A DNA stretch of 64,000 nt from an uncultured Anaeromusa sp. (GTDB lineage Bacteria; Bacillota; Negativicutes; Anaeromusales; Anaeromusaceae): positions 708,501 through 772,500 of the forward strand of contig NZ_OY764901.1 in NCBI RefSeq assembly GCF_963668665.1, in the 5' to 3' direction. The position numbers and the translations under genes were made by a program. Shown here piece after piece: positions 1-8,758 of this stretch. Positions within the stretch are counted from its first letter, which is position 1. Each line of letters opens with the position of its first letter. The notes beneath the pieces were generated by a model that saw only the letters and a list, made by a program, of their open reading frames with translations, was not told where the DNA came from and searched no databases.

Positions 1-41
1 AAAGAAAGCAATTGCTCTTTCGTGTACTTTTTCGCAGCCAT
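1..41 (-). CDS. 5' end of a gene cut by the window edge
   Basis: An ATG at 41-39 on the minus strand is preceded by GGAGG with a 7-nt spacer, a very good ribosome binding site, and reads MAAKKYTKEQLLS before the window ends. It begins only two bases after the stop of the PPC-domain gene, so it is probably the next gene of the same operon as the MFS transporter. Thirteen residues are too few to name the product. Confidence 0.6.
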   Translation of the reverse strand, partial: MAAKKYTKEQLLS

Positions 42-43
42 GT

Positions 44-535
44 TCAAACCTCCAATGGTTCCGGGCTGAATTGGACAAAGCCCGTTTCTTCATCAAAGCG
101 ACGCATCATATTTACGCCGCCAATTTCCTGGATCACCAAGTCCAGTGTAGCCAAAACAATGTTGCCGTTCGTAAAATGGCCGCCCCAAACCCGCAAGTCC
201 TTGTCGCAAGCAGAGCCGTGAAAATGAATCAGATATTTATCTTCTTCGGACTGACAAATGATCCCCTGTCCGCCCAAAAATTCAATCGGCCCCGTAAGAA
301 CAACCGGCTCGCCATAAACAATACCGATTTTCGCGCCTTCTTGAGGAACCGGAATCACAAAGGTTGCTTGTTTGAAAGCGCCAACGCTGCAAGAAACAAC
401 GCCTTGCTTAATGCCGTGTTTGCGGCAGCATTCTTCAATGCCAGGGAGTACGTCCGTCCCCGGCAGCAGCCGAGCTACCACCGTTCGCGCCGCAATTCCT
501 TCCACTGATTGAATTCGCATAGGATTGTCGCTCAT
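44..535 (-). CDS. PPC (DUF296) domain protein
   Basis: A 163-residue protein that resembles the single-domain PPC/DUF296 family, which in plants is joined to AT-hooks and in bacteria stands alone as a small trimer. Supporting features are the N-terminal LLPGTDVLPGIEE stretch, the central glycine-rich segment with GEPVVLTGPIEFLGGQG, and a late GGHFTNGNIVLATLDLVI strand typical of the family. The bacterial function is not known; DNA binding has been proposed from the plant proteins. A GAGGAGG site precedes the ATG. It lies 97 bases after the MFS transporter and is followed at once by another gene, so it is probably part of a sigma-54-driven operon. The family call is fairly safe, the role is open. 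Confidence 0.8.
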   Translation of the reverse strand: MSDNPMRIQSVEGIAARTVVARLLPGTDVLPGIEECCRKHGIKQGVVSCSVGAFKQATFVIPVPQEGAKIGIVYGEPVVLTGPIEFLGGQGIICQSEEDKYLIHFHGSACDKDLRVWGGHFTNGNIVLATLDLVIQEIGGVNMMRRFDEETGFVQFSPEPLEV

Positions 536-579
536 TCCAATAGCCTCCTCATCGACCTTAAAAATGATAGTTCACCATT

Positions 580-621
580 ACCTGGCCGGAATCTTAGGAA
601 CTCCAGACCAACCGGCCAGGT
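580..621 (-). other. intergenic stem-loop after the MFS gene
   Basis: ACCTGGCCGG (580-589) and CCGGCCAGGT (612-621) form a perfect 10-bp stem 11 bases past the MFS stop codon. No T-run follows on the minus strand, so it is probably not a simple terminator. It could protect the upstream message from 3' decay or partly reduce expression of the PPC gene. The stem is seen; the role is inferred. Confidence 0.5.
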
Positions 622-632
622 ACAGTCTCTTC

Positions 633-1904
633 TTAGCTTTGAGCTTTTTGATTCTGAGGCATCGCGGCCGCAACCGCCCGCTCCGGTTCCTTGACGAAGA
701 AGATAATGGCCGCAGTAGCCACCAATGCCGCTACCATGAAGGTAAAGGCTGCGTCATAGCCGGAACCGCCAACCAAATACCCGATGGCAATCGGAGCAAA
801 AATGCCGCCAACATTACCGCCTGTATTCATAACAGCGGAAGAAGTACCCGCAAATTTACGCTTTACACATTCCATCGGCAACGCCCAGAAAGGACCGAAA
901 GCCAGTCCCAGAACAAAACCGGAACACACCAGCGCCGTCATGGCCATTGCTTCTGTTTGCGCCGTCACCACGCTGAACAATACCGGCGCAGCAATCAATG
1001 TAGATACCATGACCTGGTATTTGCGGTTGCGCCCTTTGAGAATCTTGTCGGAAATATAACCGCCCAGCGGTTGAGCCACACCCAAGGCCAGGAACGGCAG
1101 CCCGGCAAAAATGCCCATTTTAACCATTTCAAAGCCCCGCGCTTTAACCAGATAACTGGGTAGCCACGTCATAAGTCCGTAGAAGGTGCATAAGAAGGTG
1201 AAGTAGGCTAACGCCAACAACCAAGTATTGCGATTCCGGAACACGCTGCTTAGGCCTTCGCCATTATCGTCTTCCTTAACCGCAGCCGTTTCCAGCTGTC
1301 CTTCTTCAATATATTTGAGCTCTTCTTGCGAAATTCGTTCATCCTCTTTCGGCGCATTGCGCACGACCCAAATCCACAAGGGAATGACCAGAAAACCAAG
1401 AATCCCGAAAATATAGAAGATGGAGTGCCAGCCCCAAGCTCCAATGATGGCTACTGCCAGAGGCGGCGCCACAGCTGGGCCTAAGGAGTTCGCCGAAGTA
1501 AAGATGGCGTTGGCTGTTGCCCGTTCCCGATTGGGGAACCAGTTGCTATTTAACTTGAATGCGCAAGGCGGATGCACGCCTTCGCCAATACCAAAGAGAA
1601 TACGCACGATGTACAATTGACTGAAGTTTTTGGTCAAGCCTGTCGCCATCGTCATGATGGACCACCAAACCAAAGCTACAGTCATAACTTTTTTCGGGCC
1701 AATTTTATCGCCCAAAATGCCGCCAGGAACTTGCAGTAACGTGTAGGTGATAAAGAACGCGCTTAAGATCAGACCGGTCTGCTCTGGGGACAGCTGAAAA
1801 TCTTTGGCAATGAGCGGCATTGCCACCGAAAGATTGACACGATCCAGAAATGCGACGAAAAATACGAGCCACGAGGCTCCTAAGAGTAGCCAACGTCTTT
1901 GCAT
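633..1904 (-). CDS. MFS transporter, anion:cation symporter family
   Basis: A 423-residue major facilitator with about twelve membrane segments. It resembles the ACS family (GudP, ExuT, phthalate permeases): LDRVNLSVAMPLI in segment one, the GDKIGPKKV loop between segments two and three, and GIGEGVHPPCAF in the fourth. ACS members import organic anions such as sugar acids or aromatic acids with protons; the substrate here cannot be read from the sequence. GAGGAGG precedes the ATG. A -24/-12 promoter lies about 145 bases upstream, and the AcoR-type activator is the next gene upstream, so transport is probably induced by the compound that activator senses. Confidence 0.85.
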   Translation of the reverse strand: MQRRWLLLGASWLVFFVAFLDRVNLSVAMPLIAKDFQLSPEQTGLILSAFFITYTLLQVPGGILGDKIGPKKVMTVALVWWSIMTMATGLTKNFSQLYIVRILFGIGEGVHPPCAFKLNSNWFPNRERATANAIFTSANSLGPAVAPPLAVAIIGAWGWHSIFYIFGILGFLVIPLWIWVVRNAPKEDERISQEELKYIEEGQLETAAVKEDDNGEGLSSVFRNRNTWLLALAYFTFLCTFYGLMTWLPSYLVKARGFEMVKMGIFAGLPFLALGVAQPLGGYISDKILKGRNRKYQVMVSTLIAAPVLFSVVTAQTEAMAMTALVCSGFVLGLAFGPFWALPMECVKRKFAGTSSAVMNTGGNVGGIFAPIAIGYLVGGSGYDAAFTFMVAALVATAAIIFFVKEPERAVAAAMPQNQKAQS

Positions 1905-2047
1905 TGCTTAATCCTCCTCATCATGGTGATGAACACCCGAGGTCACCAATATATTTCGTTCCTGTGCCGCTAGCTGCAGCGGCTGCCGCTGCTCCTCCGA
2001 TTCCATTCCACCCTTCTGTCTAAATTTAACTAGTCGCAAAGAGTTAT

Positions 2048-2063
2048 AGCAAAACCCATGCCA
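2048..2063 (-). promoter_or_regulatory. sigma-54 promoter for the MFS operon
   Basis: On the minus strand the sequence reads TGGCATGGGTTTTGCT, with GG and GC exactly ten bases apart as in the -24/-12 consensus TGGCAC-N5-TTGCW. It faces the MFS gene, leaving a leader of about 130 bases. The adjacent sigma-54 activator and nearby rpoN make chance less likely. Confidence 0.75.
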
Positions 2064-2147
2064 ACGCAAGCAGCTTACCTGTTTTTTCTCTAAACCCGCC
2101 CATATTGCGTGTTCATTCCCATCATTCTGAATCCTTTGCAAAAACAG

Positions 2148-2214
2148 AAAGCGGCCCTTTGCTTAAAGCTGTTCTTTTTCCGAACAGTTTCGAGCACATA
2201 AGAAGGGCCGCTTT
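2148..2214 (-). terminator. terminator of the activator gene, with nested hairpin
   Basis: AAAGCGGCCCTT (2148-2159) pairs perfectly with AAGGGCCGCTTT (2203-2214), and on the minus strand the stem is followed closely by CTGTTTTTG. This fits a Rho-independent terminator 38 bases after the activator stop. The loop contains a second hairpin, 2169-2187, which may double as a DNA site. Confidence 0.7.
2169..2187. promoter_or_regulatory. possible upstream activator site (CTGTTC-N7-GAACAG)
   Basis: A perfect 6-bp inverted repeat with a 7-base centre lies about 115 bases upstream of the -24 element of the MFS promoter, the usual distance for a sigma-54 enhancer. It also sits in the loop of the activator's terminator, so it may be only an RNA hairpin. 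The symmetry is seen; use as an enhancer is inferred. Confidence 0.45.
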
Positions 2215-2251
2215 AGAAATGACAAGGCTTTATGGTTTTGTGTTCGTTTTT

Positions 2252-4240
2252 TTAACAGTGTTCCATTTCCGCACAGTTCGTTAGTTCTTGTCCTTGAGCA
2301 TCCAAATTATACTCCCGCATTTTAGCATACAGCGTGTTTCTGCCAATCCCCAACTGCCGGGCCGCTTTGGATACATTGCCTTCCCCCCAAAGAAGCGCCG
2401 CTATAATAGCCCTTCGTTCAGTCTCCCGCAATGAAAGAATCCCGCCAGGGGTAGCTTTGCAGTCCCGTTGCTGCTGCAATAAGCGCGGCAAGTGCTCCGG
2501 CCCGATGTCTTCCTCGCCAGACATCCAAAAGGCATGCTCCACTGCATTAGCCAGTTCACGAATATTCCCCGGCCAGCGCCAAGAGCAAAGAAGCGCCTTG
2601 GCTTCAGGCAGTAATTTTTTTTCTTTCCCCTGCGGCAAGGATATCTTTTCTAAGAAATACTGCAGCAAAAGTTCCAGGTCCCCTTCTCGTTCGCGCAAGG
2701 GAGGCAGGTGGATATCCATGACATTGATCCGATAGTACAAATCTTCCCGAAACGCTTTCTCCTGCACCATTTGCCACAAATTACGATTCGTCGCCACAAT
2801 GATGCGCACATCAAGAGGAATCACTTGCGAACCGCCCACGCGAACCAACTTGCGCTGCTGCAATACCCGCAAAAGCTTTACTTGCATATCATAGGGCATG
2901 TCGCCAATTTCATCTAAAAACAACGTACCGCCATGGGCCATCTCAAACTTGCCAGGCCTGCCTCCGTGGCGTGCACCTGTAAAAGCGCCTTCTTCATAGC
3001 CGAAAAGTTCGCTTTCAATCAAGTCACGCGGAATGGCGCCGCAGTTAATAGCGACAAAAGCTCCTTCCTTACGAGCGCTCCAGTTATGAATGGCCTGCGC
3101 CAACACTTCCTTGCCTGTGCCGCTCTCACCAGCAATTAAGACGGTACTGTCGCTGCTAGCCGCCAAGCGTGCCAAGCGCTTAACCTTGTGCATACCTGCG
3201 CTTTCACTGATCAAATCACCCATAGTAAATACGGCCTGAGCGCCAGTCATGCGGTTGACCATGTTGCGGACCCGCTTGATTTCGCGAAACACATCTACTG
3301 CGCCAATCAGCTGCCCATGCTCGTCCCAAAGAGGAATCGCGCTTTTAATAAAATGCAACGTCTGCTTTTTACCTTCTAAGCGAAACTCTTTATCCACATA
3401 ACCCTGTCCTGTTTTGAGAACCCCCAAGATGACAGGGTTAAAATCCACGAGTTCGGAAATATGCTTGCCAATACTTGTCTGCGCGTCCACGCCAAGAATC
3501 TTGCCGCCCATGCGGTTCATAAAGGTAACAAAACCTTTACTGTCTACGGTCAACATGCCGTCTGACATGGATTCTACAATCATGCTTTGAATGCGATTCT
3601 GCCTTTCATATTGGACTTGCGCTTCTTGCATGCGCAGACTGATTTCCAAGGTCCTAGCAGCAATGCTGACGATGCTGATGGCGCATTGACTTTCATCTTC
3701 CACCAGCTCGCTCACTCGTAAAATAGCCAGCAATTCGCCGGCAGAATTGCGGATAGGCGCCGCCGAGCACGCCATTTCGTGATAACAGCGGCAGTAATGC
3801 TCCGGACCGCGCACCCTCGCCGGCTTGCCCGTATCTAGACAGAAAGAAACCGCCGTCGTGCCAATATGCGCTTCATCGCAACGAAAACCCCTGGTATTAT
3901 TCGTCTGAATCAACGGCACCTGCTTGGCTTGAGAGCTCATGGCCGTTCCTAAGATAACCCCTTCCGGATCTAGCAGCGACATCGCAAAATTATCCACTTC
4001 CGCCAATCGTACCGCCTCACGCAAAATAGGCTGCGCCAGCTCCAATAAACGCTGATTTTTCTTTATCCGCGCTTCCAGTTCTTCCGGTTCCACATGATCG
4101 CCAGGCAACTCTTCCAAGGGATTCAGGCCTTGAGCGCGACAGCGCAGCCAAGAGGTCTGCAACGGCGCAGGCACTTCCGCAGAAAGCAATCCTTTGCTTT
4201 GAAAGTCATGCCAATACTTATACAGCATACGTTTTTCCAT
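2252..4240 (-). CDS. sigma-54-dependent activator, AcoR type (GAF-PAS-AAA+-Fis)
   Basis: A 662-residue enhancer-binding protein. Residues of about 70-205 form a GAF-like sensor with [18 protein letters not shown], typical of AcoR-type activators of acetoin and glycerol genes. A PAS domain follows at about 215-320. The AAA+ domain has Walker A GESGTGKE (371-378), the sigma-54 contact loop GAFTGA (418-423) and Walker [13 protein letters not shown] Fis-type helix-turn-helix with [18 protein letters not shown] ends the protein. The ATG at 4240 is chosen because AAGGAG lies 8-9 bases before it; an upstream in-frame start would add 42 residues with no homology. It overlaps the end of the LplA-DUF116 gene by 23 bases, so both are translated from one message. 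The ligand is unknown. Confidence 0.93.
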   Translation of the reverse strand: MEKRMLYKYWHDFQSKGLLSAEVPAPLQTSWLRCRAQGLNPLEELPGDHVEPEELEARIKKNQRLLELAQPILREAVRLAEVDNFAMSLLDPEGVILGTAMSSQAKQVPLIQTNNTRGFRCDEAHIGTTAVSFCLDTGKPARVRGPEHYCRCYHEMACSAAPIRNSAGELLAILRVSELVEDESQCAISIVSIAARTLEISLRMQEAQVQYERQNRIQSMIVESMSDGMLTVDSKGFVTFMNRMGGKILGVDAQTSIGKHISELVDFNPVILGVLKTGQGYVDKEFRLEGKKQTLHFIKSAIPLWDEHGQLIGAVDVFREIKRVRNMVNRMTGAQAVFTMGDLISESAGMHKVKRLARLAASSDSTVLIAGESGTGKEVLAQAIHNWSARKEGAFVAINCGAIPRDLIESELFGYEEGAFTGARHGGRPGKFEMAHGGTLFLDEIGDMPYDMQVKLLRVLQQRKLVRVGGSQVIPLDVRIIVATNRNLWQMVQEKAFREDLYYRINVMDIHLPPLREREGDLELLLQYFLEKISLPQGKEKKLLPEAKALLCSWRWPGNIRELANAVEHAFWMSGEEDIGPEHLPRLLQQQRDCKATPGGILSLRETERRAIIAALLWGEGNVSKAARQLGIGRNTLYAKMREYNLDAQGQELTNCAEMEHC

Positions 4241-5693
4241 TGTCCCAATCTCCTTCCGCCTGCAACTGCCGTAGCGTCCGCAACAAGCTCGCCTGCATTC
4301 GATCATCCAATTCCGCCTGCGCTTCATACTCTCCTTGATGAGCCTCATCATCGCATCCTTGATCATAACATGCTGAATGGTCCATCATCAGCAGCAAGCC
4401 CGGCAACTTTAGCCTCAAAAAATCAAGATGGTGCTTTTCTGTAAAAAGAGGACAGCATACGCCCAGAAAGAAAGCCGCGCCGCTTTCGCGCAATATTTCA
4501 ACAGACGCCTCCAACTGTTCGTAGTTTTGAATTGTCTTGACCCTCCAGCCCCAAGCCTTAGCTTGACTCCAAAGACGCCCCAGGCCGCAGGCGCCACAAG
4601 CGCCGCAGCCGTCGCGGCGACGCCAGGAACAAGCCGCAGGCTTCGCGCAATAAGGCAATAAAAGAGTGAAGGTTTCCCGACGCAAAGCCGCCAATATCGC
4701 TTCCGGCTTCCAGGCCGCATCTATACCAACCCAGCGAAAATTCGCCGTATGCCAAAGACCTCCCAGACGTAGCCGCCAAACATTCTGCACGGCGCACGCG
4801 CGCATCAAGCCAGCGACTTGCGCCGCTGCAACTCCGCCCCACGATAATTTTGCAGCAGCCGCCCCTTCCAGAAAGGAGGCAACTTCTTTTCCAGACACGT
4901 GAAGCAAACTCTTCTCCAAACACTCTTCTTGCAGCGCACTATCCCAAGAAGCATTGCCGCGCAGCCAAATTTGGGCGATCCTCCCCTGCTCCCAGCTCAC
5001 GCCCAAAGCCAACCACACTCTTCCTTGGCGCAAAGAGGCCAGTTCCTGCGGCGCATCCTGAAAGCGAAATGGCGGAGCGGCAGCAACCTCTGAAAGCGTT
5101 CTTGCCGGTTTAACAGCAAAAGCGGCTTCCAGTCCTCTGCAAAGCAACCTAGCCTGCTTTGCCTCCGTCAAATCCGGCCAAAGACAGCCAAGCTGCTGCT
5201 GCCAAGAATCCTTTTCCCTGCCTAGACGTTTTTCTCGGGGCAAACGAAGATACTGCAGCCACGAAGCTGCGTCCGGCGTACGCCCATAGAAAAGCAGCTG
5301 CACCGTCCAACCGCCCCCTTCCGTCCAACCTAAGCGCCCCACTTCTTTCCCTTGGCAGCATAAAATACCTGCGCCATTCCATTCCTCCCAAACAAAATGC
5401 CAAGCGGCTCCCAGCTCAGCCAAACGTTCTTGCAGCCATACAGACAGACTGGGAGACTTTTTTTTACAATGAAGTTCACAGAAAAAATCGCCTCGCTGCA
5501 AACACATAATATCGCCGCCAGTAATTCGCCTTCCATACGTTACACCTTGCTTGCGACAGCTTTCTTCTTGCAGCTCTTGGCGAATTTCCTGGTGTCGCCC
5601 CGCCCAAAACTGCGGCGCAGTTACAATGCAATACCTCAAGGAATTCAAAGTTGGCACTGTTTCTTCATCATATCGATTTTGAGCTGAATTCAT
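4218..5693 (-). CDS. lipoate-protein-ligase-like / DUF116 fusion protein
   Basis: A 491-residue two-part protein. Residues of about 20-270 look like a lipoate/biotin ligase fold: GRRITGG (54-60) matches the RRxTGGG substrate loop and QGKEVG (114-119) could hold the catalytic lysine, while residues 225-262 resemble the accessory domain of LplA. Residues of about 345-465 match DUF116, with a cysteine cluster C363-C366-C369 preceded by C349 and C355, then GVCC (411-414) and SACYDQGC (440-447); these cysteines may bind an iron-sulfur cluster or zinc. GGAGG precedes the ATG and a strong sigma-54 promoter lies 66 bases upstream. The fused order suggests that DUF116 assists a lipoyl transfer or scavenging step, but that is inference. 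Confidence 0.7.
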   Translation of the reverse strand: MNSAQNRYDEETVPTLNSLRYCIVTAPQFWAGRHQEIRQELQEESCRKQGVTYGRRITGGDIMCLQRGDFFCELHCKKKSPSLSVWLQERLAELGAAWHFVWEEWNGAGILCCQGKEVGRLGWTEGGGWTVQLLFYGRTPDAASWLQYLRLPREKRLGREKDSWQQQLGCLWPDLTEAKQARLLCRGLEAAFAVKPARTLSEVAAAPPFRFQDAPQELASLRQGRVWLALGVSWEQGRIAQIWLRGNASWDSALQEECLEKSLLHVSGKEVASFLEGAAAAKLSWGGVAAAQVAGLMRACAVQNVWRLRLGGLWHTANFRWVGIDAAWKPEAILAALRRETFTLLLPYCAKPAACSWRRRDGCGACGACGLGRLWSQAKAWGWRVKTIQNYEQLEASVEILRESGAAFFLGVCCPLFTEKHHLDFLRLKLPGLLLMMDHSACYDQGCDDEAHQGEYEAQAELDDRMQASLLRTLRQLQAEGDWDNGKTYAV

Positions 5694-5758
5694 AATTCGC
5701 CTCCAGTATATTGCTTTTTTTAGGGCAAAACAAGAATTTTCCCACTAGTAAGACATCT

Positions 5759-5774
5759 AGCAAGTTTAGTGCCA
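5759..5774 (-). promoter_or_regulatory. sigma-54 promoter for the LplA-DUF116/activator operon
   Basis: On the minus strand the sequence is TGGCACTAAACTTGCT, an exact match to TGGCAC-N5-TTGCW. The predicted transcript starts near 5748, about 55 bases before the gene. The activator encoded in the same operon could therefore control its own synthesis. Confidence 0.88.
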
Positions 5775-5791
5775 AACAACGAAAATAAGAC

Positions 5792-5817
5792 AAACAAGAG
5801 TAATGGGAGGGGGACGG
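5792..5817 (+). repeat. short purine-rich dispersed repeat
   Basis: AAACAAGAGTAATGGGAGGG matches the start of a motif that recurs between genes across the window (compare 49415, 53866 and 62315). It lies between the rpoN terminator and the sigma-54 promoter. Confidence 0.5.
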
Positions 5818-5872
5818 CGAAAAATAAAAAACAGAGTTTAGCAAAGAACTTTTTATTCTCCACTAAACTCTA
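5818..5872 (-). terminator. terminator of rpoN
   Basis: AGAGTTTAG (5834-5842) and CTAAACTCT (5864-5872) form a 9-bp stem with a 21-base loop just after rpoN; on the minus strand GTTTTTTATTTTT follows. It ends the thiM-sixA-CYTH/CHAD-rpoN message. Confidence 0.75.
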
Positions 5873-5890
5873 TTACTTTTTGCAAGTTTT

Positions 5891-7231
5891 TTATTTTCTC
5901 TTCCTCTTCGAAGAAGACGGTATATGCATTTCTTCGCGATATTTAGCAACAGTACGGCGGGAAATAGGAATTCCCTCTTCGCTCAGCATTTCGCAAAGCT
6001 TTTGATCGCTCAACGGTTCTCCCTGCGGCTCTTCTTGGATCAAGGCGCGAATGCGCTCCTTGACGCCATCGGCGGCCACATTTTCTCCGCCTACGGCAAA
6101 AGCCGCAGCTGGAAAAAAATCGCGCAACGGCAGCAAGCCATGAGGCGTCAAGGCGTATTTCCCCGCCACCGTCCGGCTGACCGTCGATTCATGCACACCC
6201 AGTTCATCCGCCATCTGGCGCATGGATAGCGGCTTCATATGCCGCCGCCCGCGCAAGAAAAATTCTTCTTGACGCTGCACCAAGATTTCCGCCAACGTTT
6301 GCAGCGTCTGCCGCCGCTGATCCAAGCTCTTCAAAAGCTGCAGCGCCGCATTCAGGCGTCCTTGCACAAATTCCTTAACCGCCGCGCCGCCGCCAGAAAC
6401 CATTTTCCGGTATTCCTGGCTAATGGTCAGCCCTTTCCAAGGCATCGCCACTTCCACCCGAAACTCGTCCCCCTGCCGTTCAATGCGCACATCCGGCAAC
6501 ACATAGACGGTCTCCTCTGTGGCAAAAGCCCGTCCCGGCCGCGGATCCAACGACCGCAAGCGATGCAAGGCCGCATCCAATTCTTCCTGCGTACAGGACA
6601 GGGCCTGCGTCAGCCGCTTCCAACGCCCTTGAGCCACATCATCCAAAAGCTCTTTTTCAATCAACGTAGCAGCCAGCGAGGCGCCCGCTCCTTGACGCTG
6701 CAACTGTAGCAGCAAACAGTGTTCTAACCCGAACGCCCCTACGCCGGCAGGTTCCAGCGACTGCAGCCAAAACAACGATGCCTGTACCTCTTCGGCGTCG
6801 CGCTCCAAACAAGCAATCGCTTCCTCTATACTGACGGTCAAATACCCTCGTTCATCCAGACAGCCGATAAAAAAACGCACTAACGGTTTCAGTTCTTGGG
6901 GGCAACCGCTTTCTACGAGCTGTTTTTCCAGAAAAGCCCCCAAGGTTAGCGCCTGCTCCGCCGCAGCGCGTTCCCAGGGTGGCGGCATTTCCTCGTCATC
7001 CCCGGCTGGCGCCGTTCCCGCCGCCGTTCCGGGAGTATCCAAATAACGAGCCAAAGCCTCATAATCCGGAGGCGCGCCTTCTTCCCACTCCAACAGCGGA
7101 TTTTCTTCCGCCTGCTGCTGTAAATTTTGTTCCAATTCCAGCGCAGCCATCTGCAGCACCGCCAAAGACTGGCACAACGCAGGGGTCAGCGTCAGCTGCT
7201 GTTTTAATTGTGTCGAAAGTTGAAGATTCAT
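5891..7231 (-). CDS. rpoN: RNA polymerase sigma-54 factor
   Basis: A 446-residue sigma-54. The N-terminal glutamine-rich activator-contact region (about 1-50) is followed by an acidic linker, the core-binding region, a helix-turn-helix with MADELGVHESTVSR that reads the -12 element, and the C-terminal RpoN box SRRTVAKYRE that reads the -24 element. The ATG at 7231 is preferred because GGAG lies 7-8 bases before it; a GTG three codons upstream sits directly on that site. It is the last gene of a four-gene operon and lies beside a sigma-54 activator and two -24/-12 promoters, so sigma factor and target are neighbours. Confidence 0.96.
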   Translation of the reverse strand: MNLQLSTQLKQQLTLTPALCQSLAVLQMAALELEQNLQQQAEENPLLEWEEGAPPDYEALARYLDTPGTAAGTAPAGDDEEMPPPWERAAAEQALTLGAFLEKQLVESGCPQELKPLVRFFIGCLDERGYLTVSIEEAIACLERDAEEVQASLFWLQSLEPAGVGAFGLEHCLLLQLQRQGAGASLAATLIEKELLDDVAQGRWKRLTQALSCTQEELDAALHRLRSLDPRPGRAFATEETVYVLPDVRIERQGDEFRVEVAMPWKGLTISQEYRKMVSGGGAAVKEFVQGRLNAALQLLKSLDQRRQTLQTLAEILVQRQEEFFLRGRRHMKPLSMRQMADELGVHESTVSRTVAGKYALTPHGLLPLRDFFPAAAFAVGGENVAADGVKERIRALIQEEPQGEPLSDQKLCEMLSEEGIPISRRTVAKYREEMHIPSSSKRKRK

Positions 7232-7249
7232 TTTCGTCACTCCATCTTA

Positions 7250-8740
7250 CTAACCGGCGTGCTCTCGCAGCCACCGTCGGACATAGCGGCGAAAATCCTT
7301 CCGCAGCTTCTTTAGATCCGGCAGCATGCGCCGCCGCTCATGTTCCTGCCAGCCGGCTAAAAAGCCGGCTTCCCATGCCGTCCCCGGAACATCCCGCCAT
7401 TGCATCAACAATTGATGCTGCACTTGAATATCATGGAGTTCTCCTAGGGCATCCTGGATTTCCACCAGCGTTTCAATCATTTCCGGAGCCAGACGCAGCC
7501 GCTGCAACAAGCAGAATTCAAAGGCATACCGCACTTTTTTCCCTTGAATGCGCCAGTCATGCAGTTCATCCTGCAGCGCAAGATCCGCCGCGTCGCCTAC
7601 TTTGCGCAGCTTGATCAGCCACTTTGAAAGGCGCTCTGTCAGCTCGGACGCGGTTGGCTCCACCGCCCAGTCCGGCGACAGCAGCCATTGCCACAGCGCA
7701 AGCACTAACGGCGTTGACCAGCCCTTCGCCAATTCACGAGCCACATCTTCCGCCAGCACCTGCCGACGGGCGGCCAAATCCGTTTCCAACTCCCCTAACA
7801 CTCCGGAGCCGGCATCTAGACCGCTGGCGGCAAGAGTTGCCAAAAGCACATCGGTTTCTCTCACGCCAGCCAGTTGTTCACCCCAATGACGCAGTTCTTC
7901 TTGATAATGCCGGCACGCCTCGGCCTCCAAAAAAGGCCGACAAAAAGAAAGCACCGAGCGCATCCGCCGTAAAGCCACGCGCAGTTGATGGACTGGCCGC
8001 ACTTCCTCAGGACGCTGTAAAAACTGCTCCTGCCAATATATCGCCGTACGCAGCCAATGCAGCATGGCCAAGCGAGTCCCCGCCGCGCAGCTCGGTGAAA
8101 TTTCCTCATTTGCTTCCGCCAAGCCCGCCAGCAACAACCCTCGATGAAACTTGCTGCCGCTGGCCGGCAGAAGCGGAAACCGCCGAGCCAGCTCTTCTCC
8201 CAAAGAAAAGAGAGCCGTTTCCTGACCGGACACCAATTCCAGCTCCAGTTCTAATATCGCAGTCCGACGTCCCGCAGCTAGAATTTTTCCTTTGTCAGCG
8301 GCAATCTCTACACAACTTCCATCTGGAAGATCTACACGCAAAAAAGTGCGTTCAAAGTCCGTTTCCAACAGAGCTTGCCAGGACAGTTCCTGCTCTTCCG
8401 CCTGCAAGGCCGCCTTCAATAATGCCGCCGCTTCCTCATCCTCAAACAAGGCCACGGACGGCGCCTGCTTACGCGGCAACGGCACATTCCATTCCTGCCG
8501 CTGATGCAAGCCGCCCAGACTGGTGCCGCCGCCTTTCAGCGTCGCCATCCAGCTCCCGTTCTCCTGGCGAATACGCAGCGCCATGCGCGCCTTGCGCAAA
8601 GAACCTTTTGGCGTATCGTAATAAATGGCTCGGAAGCGGCCGCTCTGTATTTCACCGCCACCGTCCAGAGTCGGCAAAAAATCCAAAATGGCCTGCCAGC
8701 ACTTTGGTTCCGCCACCTGCAGCTTCAGTTCGGTTTCCAT
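7250..8740 (-). CDS. CYTH-CHAD domain protein, inorganic triphosphatase-like
   Basis: A 496-residue protein with the two-domain plan of E. coli YgiF. The CYTH domain (about 1-205) opens with METELKLQV, carrying the ExExK metal and triphosphate motif, and has the alternating charged strands of the triphosphate tunnel. The CHAD domain (about 215-490) contains the histidine-centred repeats VHQLRVALRRMRSVL and IQGKKVRYAFEF that bind polyphosphate. CYTH enzymes of this type hydrolyse inorganic triphosphate. It lies between sixA and rpoN with short gaps, so it is co-transcribed. A link to polyphosphate is likely from the CHAD family but not shown by neighbours. Confidence 0.9.
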   Translation of the reverse strand: METELKLQVAEPKCWQAILDFLPTLDGGGEIQSGRFRAIYYDTPKGSLRKARMALRIRQENGSWMATLKGGGTSLGGLHQRQEWNVPLPRKQAPSVALFEDEEAAALLKAALQAEEQELSWQALLETDFERTFLRVDLPDGSCVEIAADKGKILAAGRRTAILELELELVSGQETALFSLGEELARRFPLLPASGSKFHRGLLLAGLAEANEEISPSCAAGTRLAMLHWLRTAIYWQEQFLQRPEEVRPVHQLRVALRRMRSVLSFCRPFLEAEACRHYQEELRHWGEQLAGVRETDVLLATLAASGLDAGSGVLGELETDLAARRQVLAEDVARELAKGWSTPLVLALWQWLLSPDWAVEPTASELTERLSKWLIKLRKVGDAADLALQDELHDWRIQGKKVRYAFEFCLLQRLRLAPEMIETLVEIQDALGELHDIQVQHQLLMQWRDVPGTAWEAGFLAGWQEHERRRMLPDLKKLRKDFRRYVRRWLREHAG

Positions 8741-8758
8741 GAGCGTTCCTCCGGTTCT

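Noticed and set aside
12..508. Plus-strand frames opposite the PPC gene
   Set aside because: They are antisense to a gene with clear family features and a good ribosome binding site.
1908..2141. 77-residue frame upstream of the MFS gene on the minus strand
   Set aside because: It covers the sigma-54 promoter and leader, has no ribosome binding site or known pattern.
7624..8742. 372-residue plus-strand frame opposite the CYTH-CHAD gene
   Set aside because: Proline- and alanine-rich shadow of a GC-rich gene; the opposite strand has complete CYTH and CHAD motifs.
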